A stretch of DNA of 64,000 nucleotides from Amaranthus tricolor. Its lineage: Eukaryota; Streptophyta; Magnoliopsida; Caryophyllales; Amaranthaceae. The position numbers and the translations under genes are program-made. The stretch covers positions 893,001-957,000 of the forward strand of contig NC_080051.1 of assembly GCF_026212465.1 (NCBI RefSeq), in the 5' to 3' direction. Positions 13,409 to 28,254 of the stretch are shown here, piece after piece. The notes under the pieces are model-generated. The model had not been told where the DNA came from, searched no databases, and was given only the letters and a program-made list of their open reading frames with translations. Each line of letters begins with the position of its first letter. Positions within the stretch are counted from its first letter, which is position 1.

Positions 13409-14437
13409 TCAATGATCAATAAAGAATGAACAAGGATCAATGATCAAAGAAGAATGAACGATGAAGAATGAACAAGGATCAATGATCAATGAAGAATGAA
13501 CGATGAAGAATGAACAAGGATCAATGATCAATGAAGAATGAACGATGAAGAATGAACAAGAATCAATTCTCAATGAAGAATGAACGATGAAGAATGAACA
13601 AGGAGTAATGGTCAATGACGAATGAACGATGAAGAATGAACAAGGATCAATGATCAATGACAAATGAACGATGAAGAATGAACAAGGATCAATGATCAAT
13701 GAAGAATGAACAAGGATCAATGATCAAAGAAGAATGAACGATGAAGAATGAACAAGGATCAATGATCAATGAAGAATGAACGATGAAGAATGAACAAGGA
13801 TTAATGGTCAATGACGAATGAACGATGAAAAATGAACAAGGATTAATGGTCAATGACGAATGAACGATGAAGAATAAACAAGGATCAATGATCAATGACG
13901 AATGAACGATGAAGAATGAACAAGGATCAATGATCAATGACGAATGAACGATGAAGAATGAACAAAGATCAATGATCAATGAAGAATGAACAAGGATCAA
14001 TGATCAAAGAAGAATGAACGATGAAGAATGAACAAGGATCAATGATCAATGAAGAATGAACGATGAAGAATGAACAAGGATTAATGGTCAATGACGAATG
14101 AACGATGAAGAATGAACAAGGATCAATGAAGAATGAACGATGAAGAATGAACAAGGATTAATGGTCAATGACAAATGAACGATGAAGAATGAACAAGGAT
14201 CAATGATCAATGACGAATGAACGATGAAGAATGAACAAGGATCAATGATCAATGACGAATGAACGATGAAGAATGAACAAGGATCAATGATCAATGACGA
14301 ATGAACGATGAAGAATGAACAAGGATCAAAGATCAATGACGAATGAACGATGAAGAATGAACAAGGATCAATGATCAATGAAGAATGAACAAGAATCAAT
14401 GATCAAAGAAGAATGAACGATGAAGAATGAACAAGGA
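13409..14437 (+). repeat. 1,449-bp higher-order repeat, partial copy 2
   Basis: It follows copy 1 until the 30-mer at 14429, where copy 1 has a normal 42-mer. The right end is therefore a recombination junction into the 435-codon-long uninterrupted 42-mer run shared with 7,331. Private changes relative to copy 1 include AACAAAGATC near 13,960. Confidence 0.8.
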
Positions 14438-17400
14438 TAAGAATGAACGATGAAGAATGAACAAGGATCAATGATCAATGAAGAATGAACGATGAAGAAT
14501 GAACAAGGATCAATTCTCAATGAAGAATGAACGATGAAGAATGAACAAGGATCAATTCTCAATGAAGAATGAACGATGAAGAATGAACAAGGAACAATGA
14601 TCAATGAAGAATGAACGATGAAGAAAGAACAAGGATTAATGGTCAATGACGAATGAACGATGAAGAATGAACAAGGATCAATGATCAATGAAGAATGAAC
14701 GATGGAGAATGAACTAGGATCAATGATCAAAGAAGAATGAACGACGAAGAATGAACAAGGATTAATGGTCAATGACGAATGAACGATGAAGAATGAACAA
14801 GGATCAATGATCAATGACGAATGAACGATGAAGAATGAACAAGGATCAATGATCAATGAAGAATGAACGATGAAGAATGAACAAGGAGTAATGGTCAATG
14901 ACGAATGAACGATGAAGAATGAACAAGGATCAATGATCAATGACGAATGAACGATGAAGAATGAACAAGGATCAATGATCAATGAAGAATGAACGATGAA
15001 GAATGAACAAGGATCAATGATCAATGAAGAATGAACGATGAAGAATGAACAAGGATCAATTCTCAATGAAGAATGAACGATGAAGAATGAACAAGGAACA
15101 ATGATCAATGAAGAATGAACGATGAAGAATGAACAAGGATTAATGGTCAATGACGAATGAACGATGAAGAATGAACAAGGATCAATAATCAATGAAGAAT
15201 GAACGATGAAAAATGAACAAGGATCAATGATCAATGAAGAATGAACGATGAAGAATGAACAAGGATTAATGGTCAGTGACGAATGAACGATGAAGAATGA
15301 ACAAGGATCAATGATCAATGAAGAATGAACGATGAAGAATGAACAAGGATTAATGGTCAATGACGAATGAACGATGAAGAATGAACAAGGATCAATGATC
15401 AATGACGAATGAACGATGAAGAATGAACAAGGATCAATAATCAATGACGAATGAACGATGAAGAATGAACAAGGATCAATGATCAATGAAGAATGAACGA
15501 TGAAGAATGAACAAGGATTAATGGTCAATGACGAATGAACGATGAAGAATGAACAAGGATCAATGATCAATGACGAATGAACGATGAAGAATGAACAAGG
15601 ATCAATGATCAATGACGAATGAACGATGAAGAATGAACAAGGATCAATGATCAATGAAGAATGAACAAGGATCAATGATCAAAGAAGAATGAACGATGAA
15701 GAATAAACAAGGATCAATGATCAATGAAGAATGAACGATGAAGAATGAACAAGGATCAATGATCAATGAAGAATGAACGATGAAGAATGAACAAGGATCA
15801 ATTCTCAATTAAGAATGAACGATGAAGAATGAACAAGGAGTAATGGTCAATGACGAATGAACGATGAAGAATGAACAAGGATCAATGATCAATGACAAAT
15901 GAACGATGAAGAATGAACAAGGATCAATGATCAATGAAGAATGAACAAGGATCAATGATCAAAGAAGAATGAACGATGAATAATGAACAAGGATCAATGA
16001 TCAATGAAGAATGAACGATGAAGAATGAACAAGGATTAATGGTCAATGACGAATGAACGATGAAGAATGAACAAGGATTAATGGTCAATGACGAATGAAC
16101 GATGAAGAATAAACAAGGATCAATGATCAATGACGAATGAACGATGAAGAATGAACAAGGATCAATGATCAATGACGAATGAACGATGAAGAATGAACAA
16201 GGATCAATGATCAATGAAGAATGAAAAAGGATCAATGATCAATGAAGAATGAACGACGAAGAATGAACAAGGATTAATGGTCAATGACGAATGAACGATG
16301 AAGAATGAACAAGGATCAATGATCAATGACGAATGAACGATGAAGAATGAACAAGGATCAATGATCAATGAAGAATGAACGATGAAGAATGAACAAGGAG
16401 TAATGGTCAATGACGAATGAACGATGAAGAATGAACAAGGATCAATGATCAATGACTAATGAACGATGAAGAATGAACAAGGATCAATGATTAATGAAGA
16501 ATGAACAAGGATCAATGATTAATGAAGAATGAACAAGGATCAATGATCAAAGAAGAATGAACGATGAAGAATGAACAAGGATCAATGATCAATGAAGAAT
16601 GAACGATGAAGAATGAACAAGGAGGAATGGTCAATGACGAATGAACGATGAAGAATGAACAAGGATCAATGATCAATGACGAATGAACGATGAAGAATGA
16701 ACAAGGATCAATGATCAATGAAGAATGAGCAAGGATCAATGATCAAAGAAGAATGAACGATGAAGAATGAACAAGGATCAATGATCAATGAAGAATGAAC
16801 GATGCAGAATGAACAAGGATTAATGGTCAATGACGAATGAACGATGAAGAATGAACAAGGATCAATGAAGAATGAACGATGAAGAATGAACAAGGATTAA
16901 TGGTCAATGACAAAAGAACGATGAAGAATGAACAAGGATCAATGATCAATGACGAATGAACGATGAAGAATGAACAAGGATCAATGATCAATGACGAATG
17001 AACGATGAAGAATGAACAAGGATCAATGATCAATGACGAATGAACGATGAAGAATGAACAAGGATCAAAGATCAATGACGAATGAACGATGAAGAATGAA
17101 CAAGGATCAATGATCAATGAAGAATGAACAAGAATCAATGATCAAAGAAGAATGAACGATGAAGAATGAACAAGGATCAATGATCAATGAAGAATGAACG
17201 ATGAAGAATGAACAAGGATCAATGATCAATGAAGAATGAACGATGAAGAATGAACAAGGATCAATTCTCAATGAAGAATGAACGATGAAGAATGAACAAG
17301 GATCAATTCTCAATGAAGAATGAACGATGAAGAATGAACAAGGAACAATGATCATTGAAGAATGAACGATGAAGAATGAACAAGGATTAATGGTCAATGA

Positions 17401-18422
17401 CGAATGAACGATGAAGAATGAACAAGGATCAATGATCAATGAGGAATGAACGATGAAGAATGAACAAGGATCAATGATCAATGAAGAATGAACGACGAAG
17501 AATGAACAAGGATTAATGGTCAATGACGAATGAACGATGAAGAATGATCAAGGATCAATGATCAATGACGAATGAACGATGAAGAATGAACAAGGATCAA
17601 TGATCAATGAAGAATGAACGATGAAGAATGAACAAGGAGTAATGGTCAGTGACGAATGAACGATGAAGAATGAACAAGGATCAATGATCAATGACGAATG
17701 AACGATGAAGAATGAACAAGGATCAATGATCAATGAAGAATGAACGATGAAGAATGAACAAGGATCAATGATCAATGAAGAATGAACGATGAAGAATGAA
17801 CAAGGATCAATTCTCAATGAAGAATGAACGATGAAGAATGAACAAGGAACAATGATCAATGAAGAATGAACGATGAAAAATGAACAAGGATCAATGATCA
17901 ATGAAGAATGAACGATGAAGAATGAACAAGGATTAATGGTCAGTGACGAATGAACGATGAAGAATGAACAAGGATCAATGATCAATGAAGAATGAACGAT
18001 GAAGAATGAACAAGGATTAATGGTCAATGACGAATGAACGATGAAGAATGAACAAGGATCAATGATCAATGACGAATGAACGATGAAGAATGAACAAGGA
18101 TCAATGATCAATGACGAATGAACGATGAAGAATGAACAAGGATCAATGATCAATAAAGAATGAACAAGGATCAATGATCAAAGAAGAATGAACGATGAAG
18201 AATGAACAAGGATCAATGATCAATGAAGAATGAACGATGAAGAATGAACAAGGATCAATGATCAATGAAGAATGAACGATGAAGAATGAACAAGAATCAA
18301 TTCTCAATGAAGAATGAACGATGAAGAATGAACAAGGAGTAATGGTCAATGACGAATGAACGATGAAGAATGAACAAGGATCAATGATCAATGACAAATG
18401 AACGATGAAGAATGAACAAGGA
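14368..18422 (+). repeat. 7,037-bp higher-order repeat, partial second copy
   Basis: It matches 7331-11385 unit for unit (4,055 bp). After 18,423 the barcode continues as the segment from 12,240 (offset 6,183), meaning that relative to the first copy an 854-bp block is absent. Private differences include CTAGGATC at about 14,712, where the unit normally has CAAGGATC, and the normal AACAAGG near 15,943 where the first copy has GATCAAGG near 8,906. Confidence 0.87.
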
Positions 18423-21400
18423 TCAATGATCAATGAAGAATGAACAAGGATCAATGATCAAAGAAGAATGAACGATGAAGAATGAACAAGGATCAATGAT
18501 CAATGAAGAATGAACGATGAAGAATGAACAAGGATTAATGGTCAATGACGAATGAACGATGAAAAATGAACAAGGATTAATGGTCAATGACGAATGAACG
18601 ATGAAGAATAAACAAGGATCAATGATCAATGACGAATGAACGATGAAGAATGAACAAGGATCAATGATCAATGACGAATGAACGATGAAGAATGAACAAG
18701 GATCAATGATCAATGAAGAATGAACAAGGATCAATGATCAAAGAAGAATGAACGATGAAGAATGAACAAGGATCAATGATCAATGAAGAATGAACGATGA
18801 AGAATGAACAAGGATTAATGGTCAATGACGAATGAACGATGAAGAATGAACAAGGATCAATGAAGAATGAACGATGAAGAATGAACAAGGATTAATGGTC
18901 AATGACAAATGAACGATGAAGAATGAACAAGGATCAATGATCAATGACGAATGAACGATGAAGAATGAACAAGGATCAATGATCAATGACGAATGAACGA
19001 TGAAGAATGAACAAGGATCAATGATCAATGACGAATGAACGATGAAGAATGAACAAGGATCAAAGATCAATGACGAATGAACGATGAAGAATGAACAAGG
19101 ATCAATGATCAATGAAGAATGAACAAGAATCAATGATCAAAGAAGAATGAACGATGAAGAATGAACAAGGATAAGAATGAACGATGAAGAATGAACAAGG
19201 ATCAATGATCAATGAAGAATGAACGATGAAGAATGAACAAGGATCAATTCTCAATGAAGAATGAACGATGAAGAATGAACAAGGATCAATTCTCAATGAA
19301 GAATGAACGATGAAGAATGAACAAGGAACAATGATCAATGAAGAATGAACGATGAAGAAAGAACAAGGATTAATGGTCAATGACGAATGAACGATGAAGA
19401 ATGAACAAGGATCAATGATCAATGAAGAATGAACGATGGAGAATGAACAAGGATCAATGATCAAAGAAGAATGAACGACGAAGAATGAACAAGGATTAAT
19501 GGTCAATGACGAATGAACGATGAAGAATGAACAAGGATCAATGATCAATGACGAATGAACGATGAAGAATGAACAAGGATCAATGATCAATGAAGAATGA
19601 ACGATGAAGAATGAACAAGGAGTAATGGTCAATGACGAATGAACGATGAAGAATGAACAAGGATCAATGATCAATGACGAATGAACGATGAAGAATGAAC
19701 AAGGATCAATGATCAATGAAGAATGAACGATGAAGAATGAACAAGGATCAATGATCAATGAAGAATGAACGATGAAGAATGAACAAGGATCAATTCTCAA
19801 TGAAGAATGAACGATGAAGAATGAACAAGGAACAATGATCAATGAAGAATGAACGATGAAGAATGAACAAGGATTAATGGTCAATGATGAATGAACGATG
19901 AAGAATGAACAAGGATCAATAATCAATGAAGAATGAACGATGAAAAATGAACAAGGATCAATGATCAATGAAGAATGAACGATGAAGAATGAACAAGGAT
20001 TAATGGTCAGTGACGAATGAACGATGAAGAATGAACAAGGATCAATGATCAATGAAGAATGAACGATGAAGAATGAACAAGGATTAATGGTCAATGACGA
20101 ATGAACGATGAAGAATGAACAAGGATCAATGATCAATGACGAATGAACGATGAAGAATGAACAAGGATCAATAATCAATGACGAATGAACGATGAAGAAT
20201 GAACAAGGATCAATGATCAATGAAGAATGAACGATGAAGAATGAACAAGGATTAATGGTCAATGACGAATGAACGATGAAGAATGAACAAGGATCAATGA
20301 TCAATGACGAATGAACGATGAAGAATGAACAAGGATCAATGATCAATGAAGAATGAACGATGAAGAATGAACAAGGAGTAATGGTCAATGACGAATGAAC
20401 GATGAAGAATGAACAAGGATCAATGATCAATGACTAATGAACGATGAAGAATGAACATGGATCAATGATTAATGAAGAATGAACAAGGATCAATGATTAA
20501 TGAAGAATGAACAAGGATCAATGATCAAAGAAGAATGAACGATGAAGAATGAACAAGGATCAATGATCAATGAAGAATGAACGATGAAGAATGAACAAGG
20601 AGGAATGGTCAATGACGAATGAACGATGAAGAATGAACAAGGATCAATGATCAATGACGAATGAACGATGAAGAATGAACAAGGATCAATGATCAATGAA
20701 GAATGAGCAAGGATCAATGATCAAAGAAGAATGAACGATGAAGAATGAACAAGGATCAATGATCAATGAAGAATGAACGATGCAGAATGAACAAGGATTA
20801 ATGGTCAATGACGAATGAACGATGAAGAATGAACAAGGATCAATGAAGAATGAACGATGAAGAATGAACAAGGATTAATGGTCAATGACAAATGAACGAT
20901 GAAGAATGAACAAGGATCAATGATCAATGACGAATGAACGATGAAGAATGAACAAGGATCAATGATCAATGACGAATGAACGATGAAGAATGAACAAGGA
21001 TCAATGATCAATGACGAATGAACGATGAAGAATGAACAAGGATCAAAGATCAATGACGAATGAACGATGAAGAATGAACAAGGATCAATGATCAATGAAG
21101 AATGAACAAGAATCAATGATCAAAGAAGAATGAACGATGAAGAATGAACAAGGATCAATGATCAATGAAGAATGAACGATGAAGAATGAACAAGGATCAA
21201 TGATCAATGAAGAATGAACGATGAAGAATGAACAAGGATCAATTCTCAATGAAGAATGAACGATGAAGAATGAACAAGGATCAATTCTCAATGAAGAATG
21301 AACGATGAAGAATGAACAAGGAACAATGATCATTGAAGAATGAACGATGAAGAATGAACAAGGATTAATGGTCAATGACGAATGAACGATGAAGAATGAA

Positions 21401-22120
21401 CAAGGATCAATGATCAATGAGGAATGAACGATGAAGAATGAACAAGGATCAATGATCAATGAAGAATGAACGACGAAGAATGAACAAGGATTAATGGTCA
21501 ATGACGAATGAACGATGAAGAATGAACAAGGATCAATGATCAATGACGAATGAACGATGAAGAATGAACAAGGATCAATGATCAATGAAGAATGAACGAT
21601 GAAGAATGAACAAGGAGTAATGGTCAGTGACGAATGAACGATGAAGAATGAACAAGGATCAATGATCAATGACGAATGAACGATGAAGAATGAACAAGGA
21701 TCAATGATCAATGAAGAATGAACGATGAAGAATGAACAAGGATCAATGATCAATGAAGAATGAACGATGAAGAATGAACAAGGATCAATTCTCAATGAAG
21801 AATGAACGATGAAGAATGAACAAGGAACAATGATCAATGAAGAATGAACGATGAAAAATGAACAAGGATCAATGATCAATGAAGAATGAACGATGAAGAA
21901 TGAACAAGGATTAATGGTCAGTGACGAATGAACGATGAAGAATGAACAAGGATCAATGATCAATGAAGAATGAACGATGAAGAATGAACAAGGATTAATG
22001 GTCAATGACGAATGAACGATGAAGAATGAACAAGGATCAATGATCAATGACGAATGAACGATGAAGAATGAACAAGGATCAATGATCAATGACGAATGAA
22101 CGATGAAGAATGAACAAGGA
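18143..22120 (+). repeat. 3,978-bp higher-order repeat, full copy
   Basis: Landmarks 18143, 18423, 18703, 18822, 19102, 20490 and 20686 recur at 22121, 22401, 22681, 22800, 23080, 24468 and 24664. The offset of 3,978 is 568 heptads plus 2 bp, consistent with one 30-mer per copy (19163, 23141). A long run of 42-mers at 19.1-20.4 kb resembles that at 14.4-15.7 kb, offset 4,734. Confidence 0.9.
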
Positions 22121-24800
22121 TCAATGATCAATAAAGAATGAACAAGGATCAATGATCAAAGAAGAATGAACGATGAAGAATGAACAAGGATCAATGATCA
22201 ATGAAGAATGAACGATGAAGAATGAACAAGGATCAATGATCAATGAAGAATTAACGATGAAGAATGAACAAGGATCAATTCTCAATGAAGAATGAACGAT
22301 GAAGAATGAACAAGGAGTAATGGTCAATGACGAATGAACGATGAAGAATGAACAAGGATCAATGATCAATGACAAATGAACGATGAAGAATGAACAAGGA
22401 TCAATGATCAATGAAGAATGAACAAGGATCAATGATCAAAGAAGAATGAACGATGAAGAATGAACAAGGATCAATGATCAATGAAGAATGAACGATGAAG
22501 AATGAACAAGGATTAATGGTCAATGACGAATGAACGATGAAAAATGAACAAGGATTAATGGTCAATGACGAATGAACGATGAAGAATAAACAAGGATCAA
22601 TGATCAATGACGAATGAACGATGAAGAATGAACAAGGATCAATGATCAATGACGAATGAACGATGAAGAATGAACAAGGATCAATGATCAATGAAGAATG
22701 AACAAGGATCAATGATCAAAGAAGAATGAACGATGAAGAATGAACAAGGATCAATGATCAATGAAGAATGAACGATGAAGAATGAACAAGGATTAATGGT
22801 CAATGACGAATGAATGATGAAGAATGAACAAGGATCAATGAAGAATGAACGATGAAGAATGAACAAGGATTAATGGTAAATGACAAATGAACGATGAAGA
22901 ATGAACAAGGATCAATGATCAATGACGAATGAACGATGAAGAATGAACAAGGATCAATGATCAATGACGAATGAACGATGAAGAATGAACAAGGATCAAT
23001 GATCAATGACGAATGAACGATGAAGAATGAACAAGGATCAAAGATCAATGACGAATGAACGATGAAGAATGAATAAGGATCAATGATCAATGAAGAATGA
23101 ACAAGAATCAATGATCAAAGAAGAATGAACGATGAAGAATGAACAAGGATAAGAATGAACGATGAAGAATGAACAAGGATCAATGATCAATGAAGAATGA
23201 ACGATGAAGAATGAACAAGGATCAATTCTCAATGAAGAATGAACGATGAAGAATGAACAAGGATCAATTCTCAATGAAGAATGAACGATGAAGAATGAAC
23301 AAGGAACAATGATCAATGAAGAATGAACGATGAAGAAAGAACAAGGATTAATGGTCAATGACGAATGAACGATGAAGAATGAACAAGGATCAATGATCAA
23401 TGAAGAATGAACGATGGAGAATGAACAAGGATCAATGATCAAAGAAGAATGAACGACGAAGAATGAACAAGGATTAATGGTCAATGACGAATGAACGATG
23501 AAGAATGAACAAGGATCAATGATCAATGACGAATGAACGATGAAGAATGAACAAGGATCAATGATCAATGAAGAATGAACGATGAAGAATGAACAAGGAG
23601 TAATGGTCAATGACGAATGAACGATGAAGAATGAACAAGGATCAATGATTAATGACGAATGAACGATGAAGAATGAACAAGGATCAATGATCAATGAAGA
23701 ATGAACGATGAAGAATGAACAAGGATCAATGATCAATGAAGAATGAACGATGAAGAATGAACAAGGATCAATTCTCAATGAAGAATGAACGATGAAGAAT
23801 GAACAAGGAACAATGATCAATGAAGAATGAACGATGAAGAATGAACAAGGATTAATGGTCAATGACGAATGAACGATGAAGAATGAACAAGGATCAATAA
23901 TCAATGAAGAATGAACGATGAAAAATGAACAAGGATCAATGATCAATGAAGAATGAACGATGAAGAATGAACAAGGATTAATGGTCAGTGACGAATGAAC
24001 GATGAAGAATGAACAAGGATCAATGATCAATGAAGAATGAACGATGAAGAATGAACAAGGATTAATGGTCAATGACGAATGAACGATGAAGAATGAACAA
24101 GGGTCAATGATCAATGACGAATGAACGATGAAGAATGAACAAGGATCAATAATCAATGACGAATGAACGATGAAGAATGAACAAGGATCAATGATCAATG
24201 AAGAATGAACGATGAAGAATGAACAAGGATTAATGGTCAATGACGAATGAACGATGAAGAATGAACAAGGATCAATGATCAATGACGAATGAACGATGAA
24301 GAATGAACAAGGATCAATGATCAATGAAGAATGAACGATGAAGAATGAACAAGGAGTAATGGTCAATGACGAATGAACAATGAAGAATGAACAAGGATCA
24401 ATGATCAATGACTAATGAACGATGAAGAATGAACAAGGATCAATGATTAATGAAGAATGAACAAGGATCAATGATTAATGAAGAATGAACAAGGATCAAT
24501 GATCAAAGAAGAATGAACGATGAAGAATGAACAAGGATCAATGATCAATGAAGAATGAACGATGAAGAATGAACAAGGAGGAATGGTCAATGACGAATGA
24601 ACGATGAAGAATGAACAAGGATCAATGATCAATGACGAATGAACGATGAAGAATGAACAAGGATCAATGATCAATGAAGAATGAGCAAGGATCAATGATC
24701 AAAGAAGAATGAACGATGAAGAATGAACAAGGATCAATGATCAATGAAGAATGAACGATGCAGAATGAACAAGGATTAATGGTCAATGACGAATGAACGA
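22121..24800 (+). repeat. 3,978-bp higher-order repeat, partial copy 2
   Basis: It agrees with copy 1 up to about 24.8 kb, where the 1,253-bp duplication takes over; the end is approximate. Private substitutions include TTAACGATG at 22251, GAATGATG near 22,812 and AAGGGTC near 24,099. The last is also present near 25,352, offset 1,253, so it predates the next duplication. Confidence 0.85.
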
Positions 24801-25079
24801 TGAAGAATGAACAAGGATCAATGAAGAATGAACGATGAAGAATGAACAAGGATTAATGGTCAATGACAAATGAACGATGAAGAATGAACAAGGATCAATG
24901 ATCAATGACGAATGAACGATGAAGAATGAACAAGGATCAATGATCAATGACGAATGAACGATGAAGAATGAACAAGGATCAATGATCAATGACGAATGAA
25001 CGATGAAGAATGAACAAGGATCAAAGATCAATGACGAATGAACGATGAAGAATGAACAAGGATCAATGATCAATGAAGA
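23827..25079 (+). repeat. 1,253-bp duplication, copy 1
   Basis: The unit with AATCAAT followed by AAAAATG at 23891 recurs at 25144; the doublets at 24,431 and 25,684 and the GAGGAAT heptads at 24578 and 25831 show the same offset of 1,253 bp (179 heptads). Exact ends cannot be fixed because the breakpoints lie inside near-identical units; the coordinates given place the junction near 25,080. Confidence 0.85.
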
Positions 25080-26332
25080 ATGAACGATGAAGAATGAACA
25101 AGGATTAATGGTCAATGACGAATGAACGATGAAGAATGAACAAGGATCAATAATCAATGAAGAATGAACGATGAAAAATGAACAAGGATCAATGATCAAT
25201 GAAGAATGAACGATGAAGAATGAACAAGGATTAATGGTCAGTGACGAATGAACGATGAAGAATGAACAAGGATCAATGATCAATGAAGAATGAACGATGA
25301 AGAATGAACAAGGATTAATGGTCAATGACGAATGAACGATGAAGAATGAACAAGGGTCAATGATCAATGACGAATGAACGATGAAGAATGAACAAGGATC
25401 AATAATCAATGACGAATGAACGATGAAGAATGAACAAGGATCAATGATCAATGAAGAATGAACGATGAAGAATGAACAAGGATTAATGGTCAATGACGAA
25501 TGAACGATGAAGAATGAACAAGGATCAATGATCAATGACGAATGAACGATGAAGAATGAACAAGGATCAATGATCAATGAAGAATGAACGATGAAGAATG
25601 AACAAGGAGTAATGGTCAATGACGAATGAACAATGAAGAATGAACAAGGATCAATGATCAATGACTAATGAACGATGAAGAATGAACAAGGATCAATGAT
25701 TAATGAAGAATGAACAAGGATCAATGATTAATGAAGAATGAACAAGGATCAATGATCAAAGAAGAATGAACGATGAAGAATGAACAAGGATCAATGATCA
25801 ATGAAGAATGAACGATGAAGAATGAACAAGGAGGAATGGTCAATGACGAATGAACGATGAAGAATGAACAAGGATCAATGATCAATGACGAATGAACGAT
25901 GAAGAATGAACAAGGATCAATGATCAATGAAGAATGAGCAAGGATCAATGATCAAAGAAGAATGAACGATGAAGAATGAACAAGGATCAATGATCAATGA
26001 AGAATGAACGATGCAGAATGAACAAGGATTAATGGTCAATGACGAATGAACGATGAAGAATGAACAAGGATCAATGAAGAATGAACGATGAAGAATGAAC
26101 AAGGATTAATGGTCAATGACAAATGAACGATGAAGAATGAACAAGGATCAATGATCAATGACGAATGAACGATGAAGAATGAACAAGGATCAATGATCAA
26201 TGACGAATGAACGATGAAGAATGAACAAGGATCAATGATCAATGACGAATGAACGATGAAGAATGAACAAGGATCAAAGATCAATGACGAATGAACGATG
26301 AAGAATGAACAAGGATCAATGATCAATGAAGA
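25080..26332 (+). repeat. 1,253-bp duplication, copy 2
   Basis: This copy repeats 23827-25079, including the shared GGGTCAATG variant and the GAACAATG variant (24,376 and 25,629). After it the array resumes with the AAGAATC junction normally found after this segment elsewhere, so copy 1 is the one whose right side was interrupted. Confidence 0.83.
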
Positions 26333-28254
26333 ATGAACAAGAATCAATGATCAAAGAAGAATGAACGATGAAGAATGAACAAGGATCAATGATCAATGAA
26401 GAATGAACGATGAAGAATGAACAAGGATCAATGATCAATGAAGAATGAACGATGAAGAATGAACAAGGATCAATTCTCAATGAAGAATGAACGATGAAGA
26501 ATGAACAAGGATCAATTCTCAATGAAGAATGAACGATGAAGAATGAACAAGGAACAATGATCATTGAAGAATGAACGATGAAGAATGAACAAGGATTAAT
26601 GGTCAATGACGAATGAACGATGAAGAATGAACAAGGATCAATGATCAATGAGGAATGAACGATGAAGAATGAACAAGGATCAATGATCAATGAAGAATGA
26701 ACGACGAAGAATGAACAAGGATTAATGGTCAATGACGAATGAACGATGAAGAATGAACAAGGATCAATGATCAATGACGAATGAACGATGAAGAATGAAC
26801 AAGGATCAATGATCAATGAAGAATGAACGATGAAGAATGAACAAGGAGTAATGGTCAGTGACGAATGAACGATGAAGAATGAACAAGGATCAATGATCAA
26901 TGACGAATGAACGATGAAGAATGAACAAGGATCAATGATCAATGAAGAATGAACGATGAAGAATGAACAAGGATCAATGATCAATGAAGAATGAACGATG
27001 AAGAATGAACAAGGATCAATTCTCAATGAAGAATGAACAAGGAACAATGATCAATGAAGAATGAACGATGAAAAATGAACAAGGATCAATGATCAATGAA
27101 GAATGAACGATGAAGAATGAACAAGGATTAATGGTCAGTGACGAATGAACGATGAAGAATGAACAAGGATCAATGATCAATGAAGAATGAACGATGAAGA
27201 ATGAACAAGGATTAATGGTCAATGACGAATGAACGATGAAGAATGAACAAGGATCAATGATCAATGACGAATGAACGATGAAGAATGAACAAGGATCAAT
27301 GATCAATGACGAATGAACGATGAAGAATGAACAAGGATCAATGATCAATAAAGAATGAACAAGGATCAATGATCAAAGAAGAATGAACGATGAAGAATGA
27401 ACAAGGATCAATGATCAATGAAGAATGAACGATGAAGAATGAACAAGGATCAATTCTCAATGAAGAATGAACGATGAAGAATGAACAAGGAGTAATGGTC
27501 AATGACGAATGAACGATGAAGAATGAACAAGGATCAATGATCAATGACAAATGAACGATGAAGAATGAACAAGGATCAATGATCAATGAAGAATGAACAA
27601 GGATCAATGATCAAAGAAGAATGAACGATGAAGAATGAACAAGGATCAATGATCAATGAAGAATGAACGATGAAGAATGAACAAGGATTAATGGTCAATG
27701 ACGAATGAACGATGAAAAATGAACAAGGATTAATGGTCAATGACGAATGAACGATGAAGAATAAACAAGGATCAATGATCAATGACGAATGAACGATGAA
27801 GAATGAACAAGGATCAATGATCAATGACGAATGAACGATGAAGAATGAACAAGGATCAATGATCAATGAAGAATGAACAAGGATCAATGATCAAAGAAGA
27901 ATGAACGATGAAGAATGAACAAGGATCAATGATCAATGAAGAATGAACGATGAAGAATGAACAAGGATTAATGGTCAATGACGAATGAACGATGAAGAAT
28001 GAACAAGGATCAATGAAGAATGAACGATGAAGAATGAACAAGGATTAATGGTCAATGACAAATGAACGATGAAGAATGAACAAGGATCAATGATCAATGA
28101 CGAATGAACGATGAAGAATGAACAAGGATCAATGATCAATGACGAATGAACGATGAAGAATGAACAAGGATCAATGATCAATGACGAATGAACGATGAAG
28201 AATGAACAAGGATCAAAGATCAATGACGAATGAACGATGAAGAATGAACAAGGA
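26333..28254 (+). repeat. Mosaic related to 21.1-23.1 kb, with stepwise deletions
   Basis: Matching landmarks give offsets of 5,231 (21085 to 26316), then 5,217 (22121 to 27338), then 5,175 (22401 to 27576). The first step of 14 bp is visible as a 28-mer at 27007-27034 in a TCTCAAT unit that is full length elsewhere. The second step of 42 bp is one missing unit near 27.4 kb, where one plain unit precedes the TCTCAAT unit instead of two. These are small deletions in a copy of an older block. Confidence 0.82.
27007..27034 (+). repeat. Private 14-bp deletion: 28-mer in an unusual context
   Basis: This unit carries TCTCAAT in heptad 3 and ends after heptad 4, directly before a GAACAAT unit. I did not see a shortened TCTCAAT unit elsewhere, where this variant is 42 bp and is not followed by the usual GATCAAA partner. 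It is thus a recent, independent loss of heptads 5-6 and a usable single-copy marker. Confidence 0.85.

Larger units (their letters stand above)
7331..14367 (+). repeat. 7,037-bp higher-order repeat, full copy
   Basis: Landmarks at 7331, 9167, 9475, 9671, 9790, 10070, 10511 and 11106 all recur exactly 7,037 bp to the right (14368, 16204, 16512, 16708, 16827, 17107, 17548, 18143). Rare variants are shared at the same offset, for example GATCATT in the unit at about 10,313 and 17,350, and GAATGATCAAGG near 10,507 and 17,544. The right third of this copy (11.1-14.4 kb) contains extra internal duplications of 854 and 1,449 bp. Confidence 0.9.
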
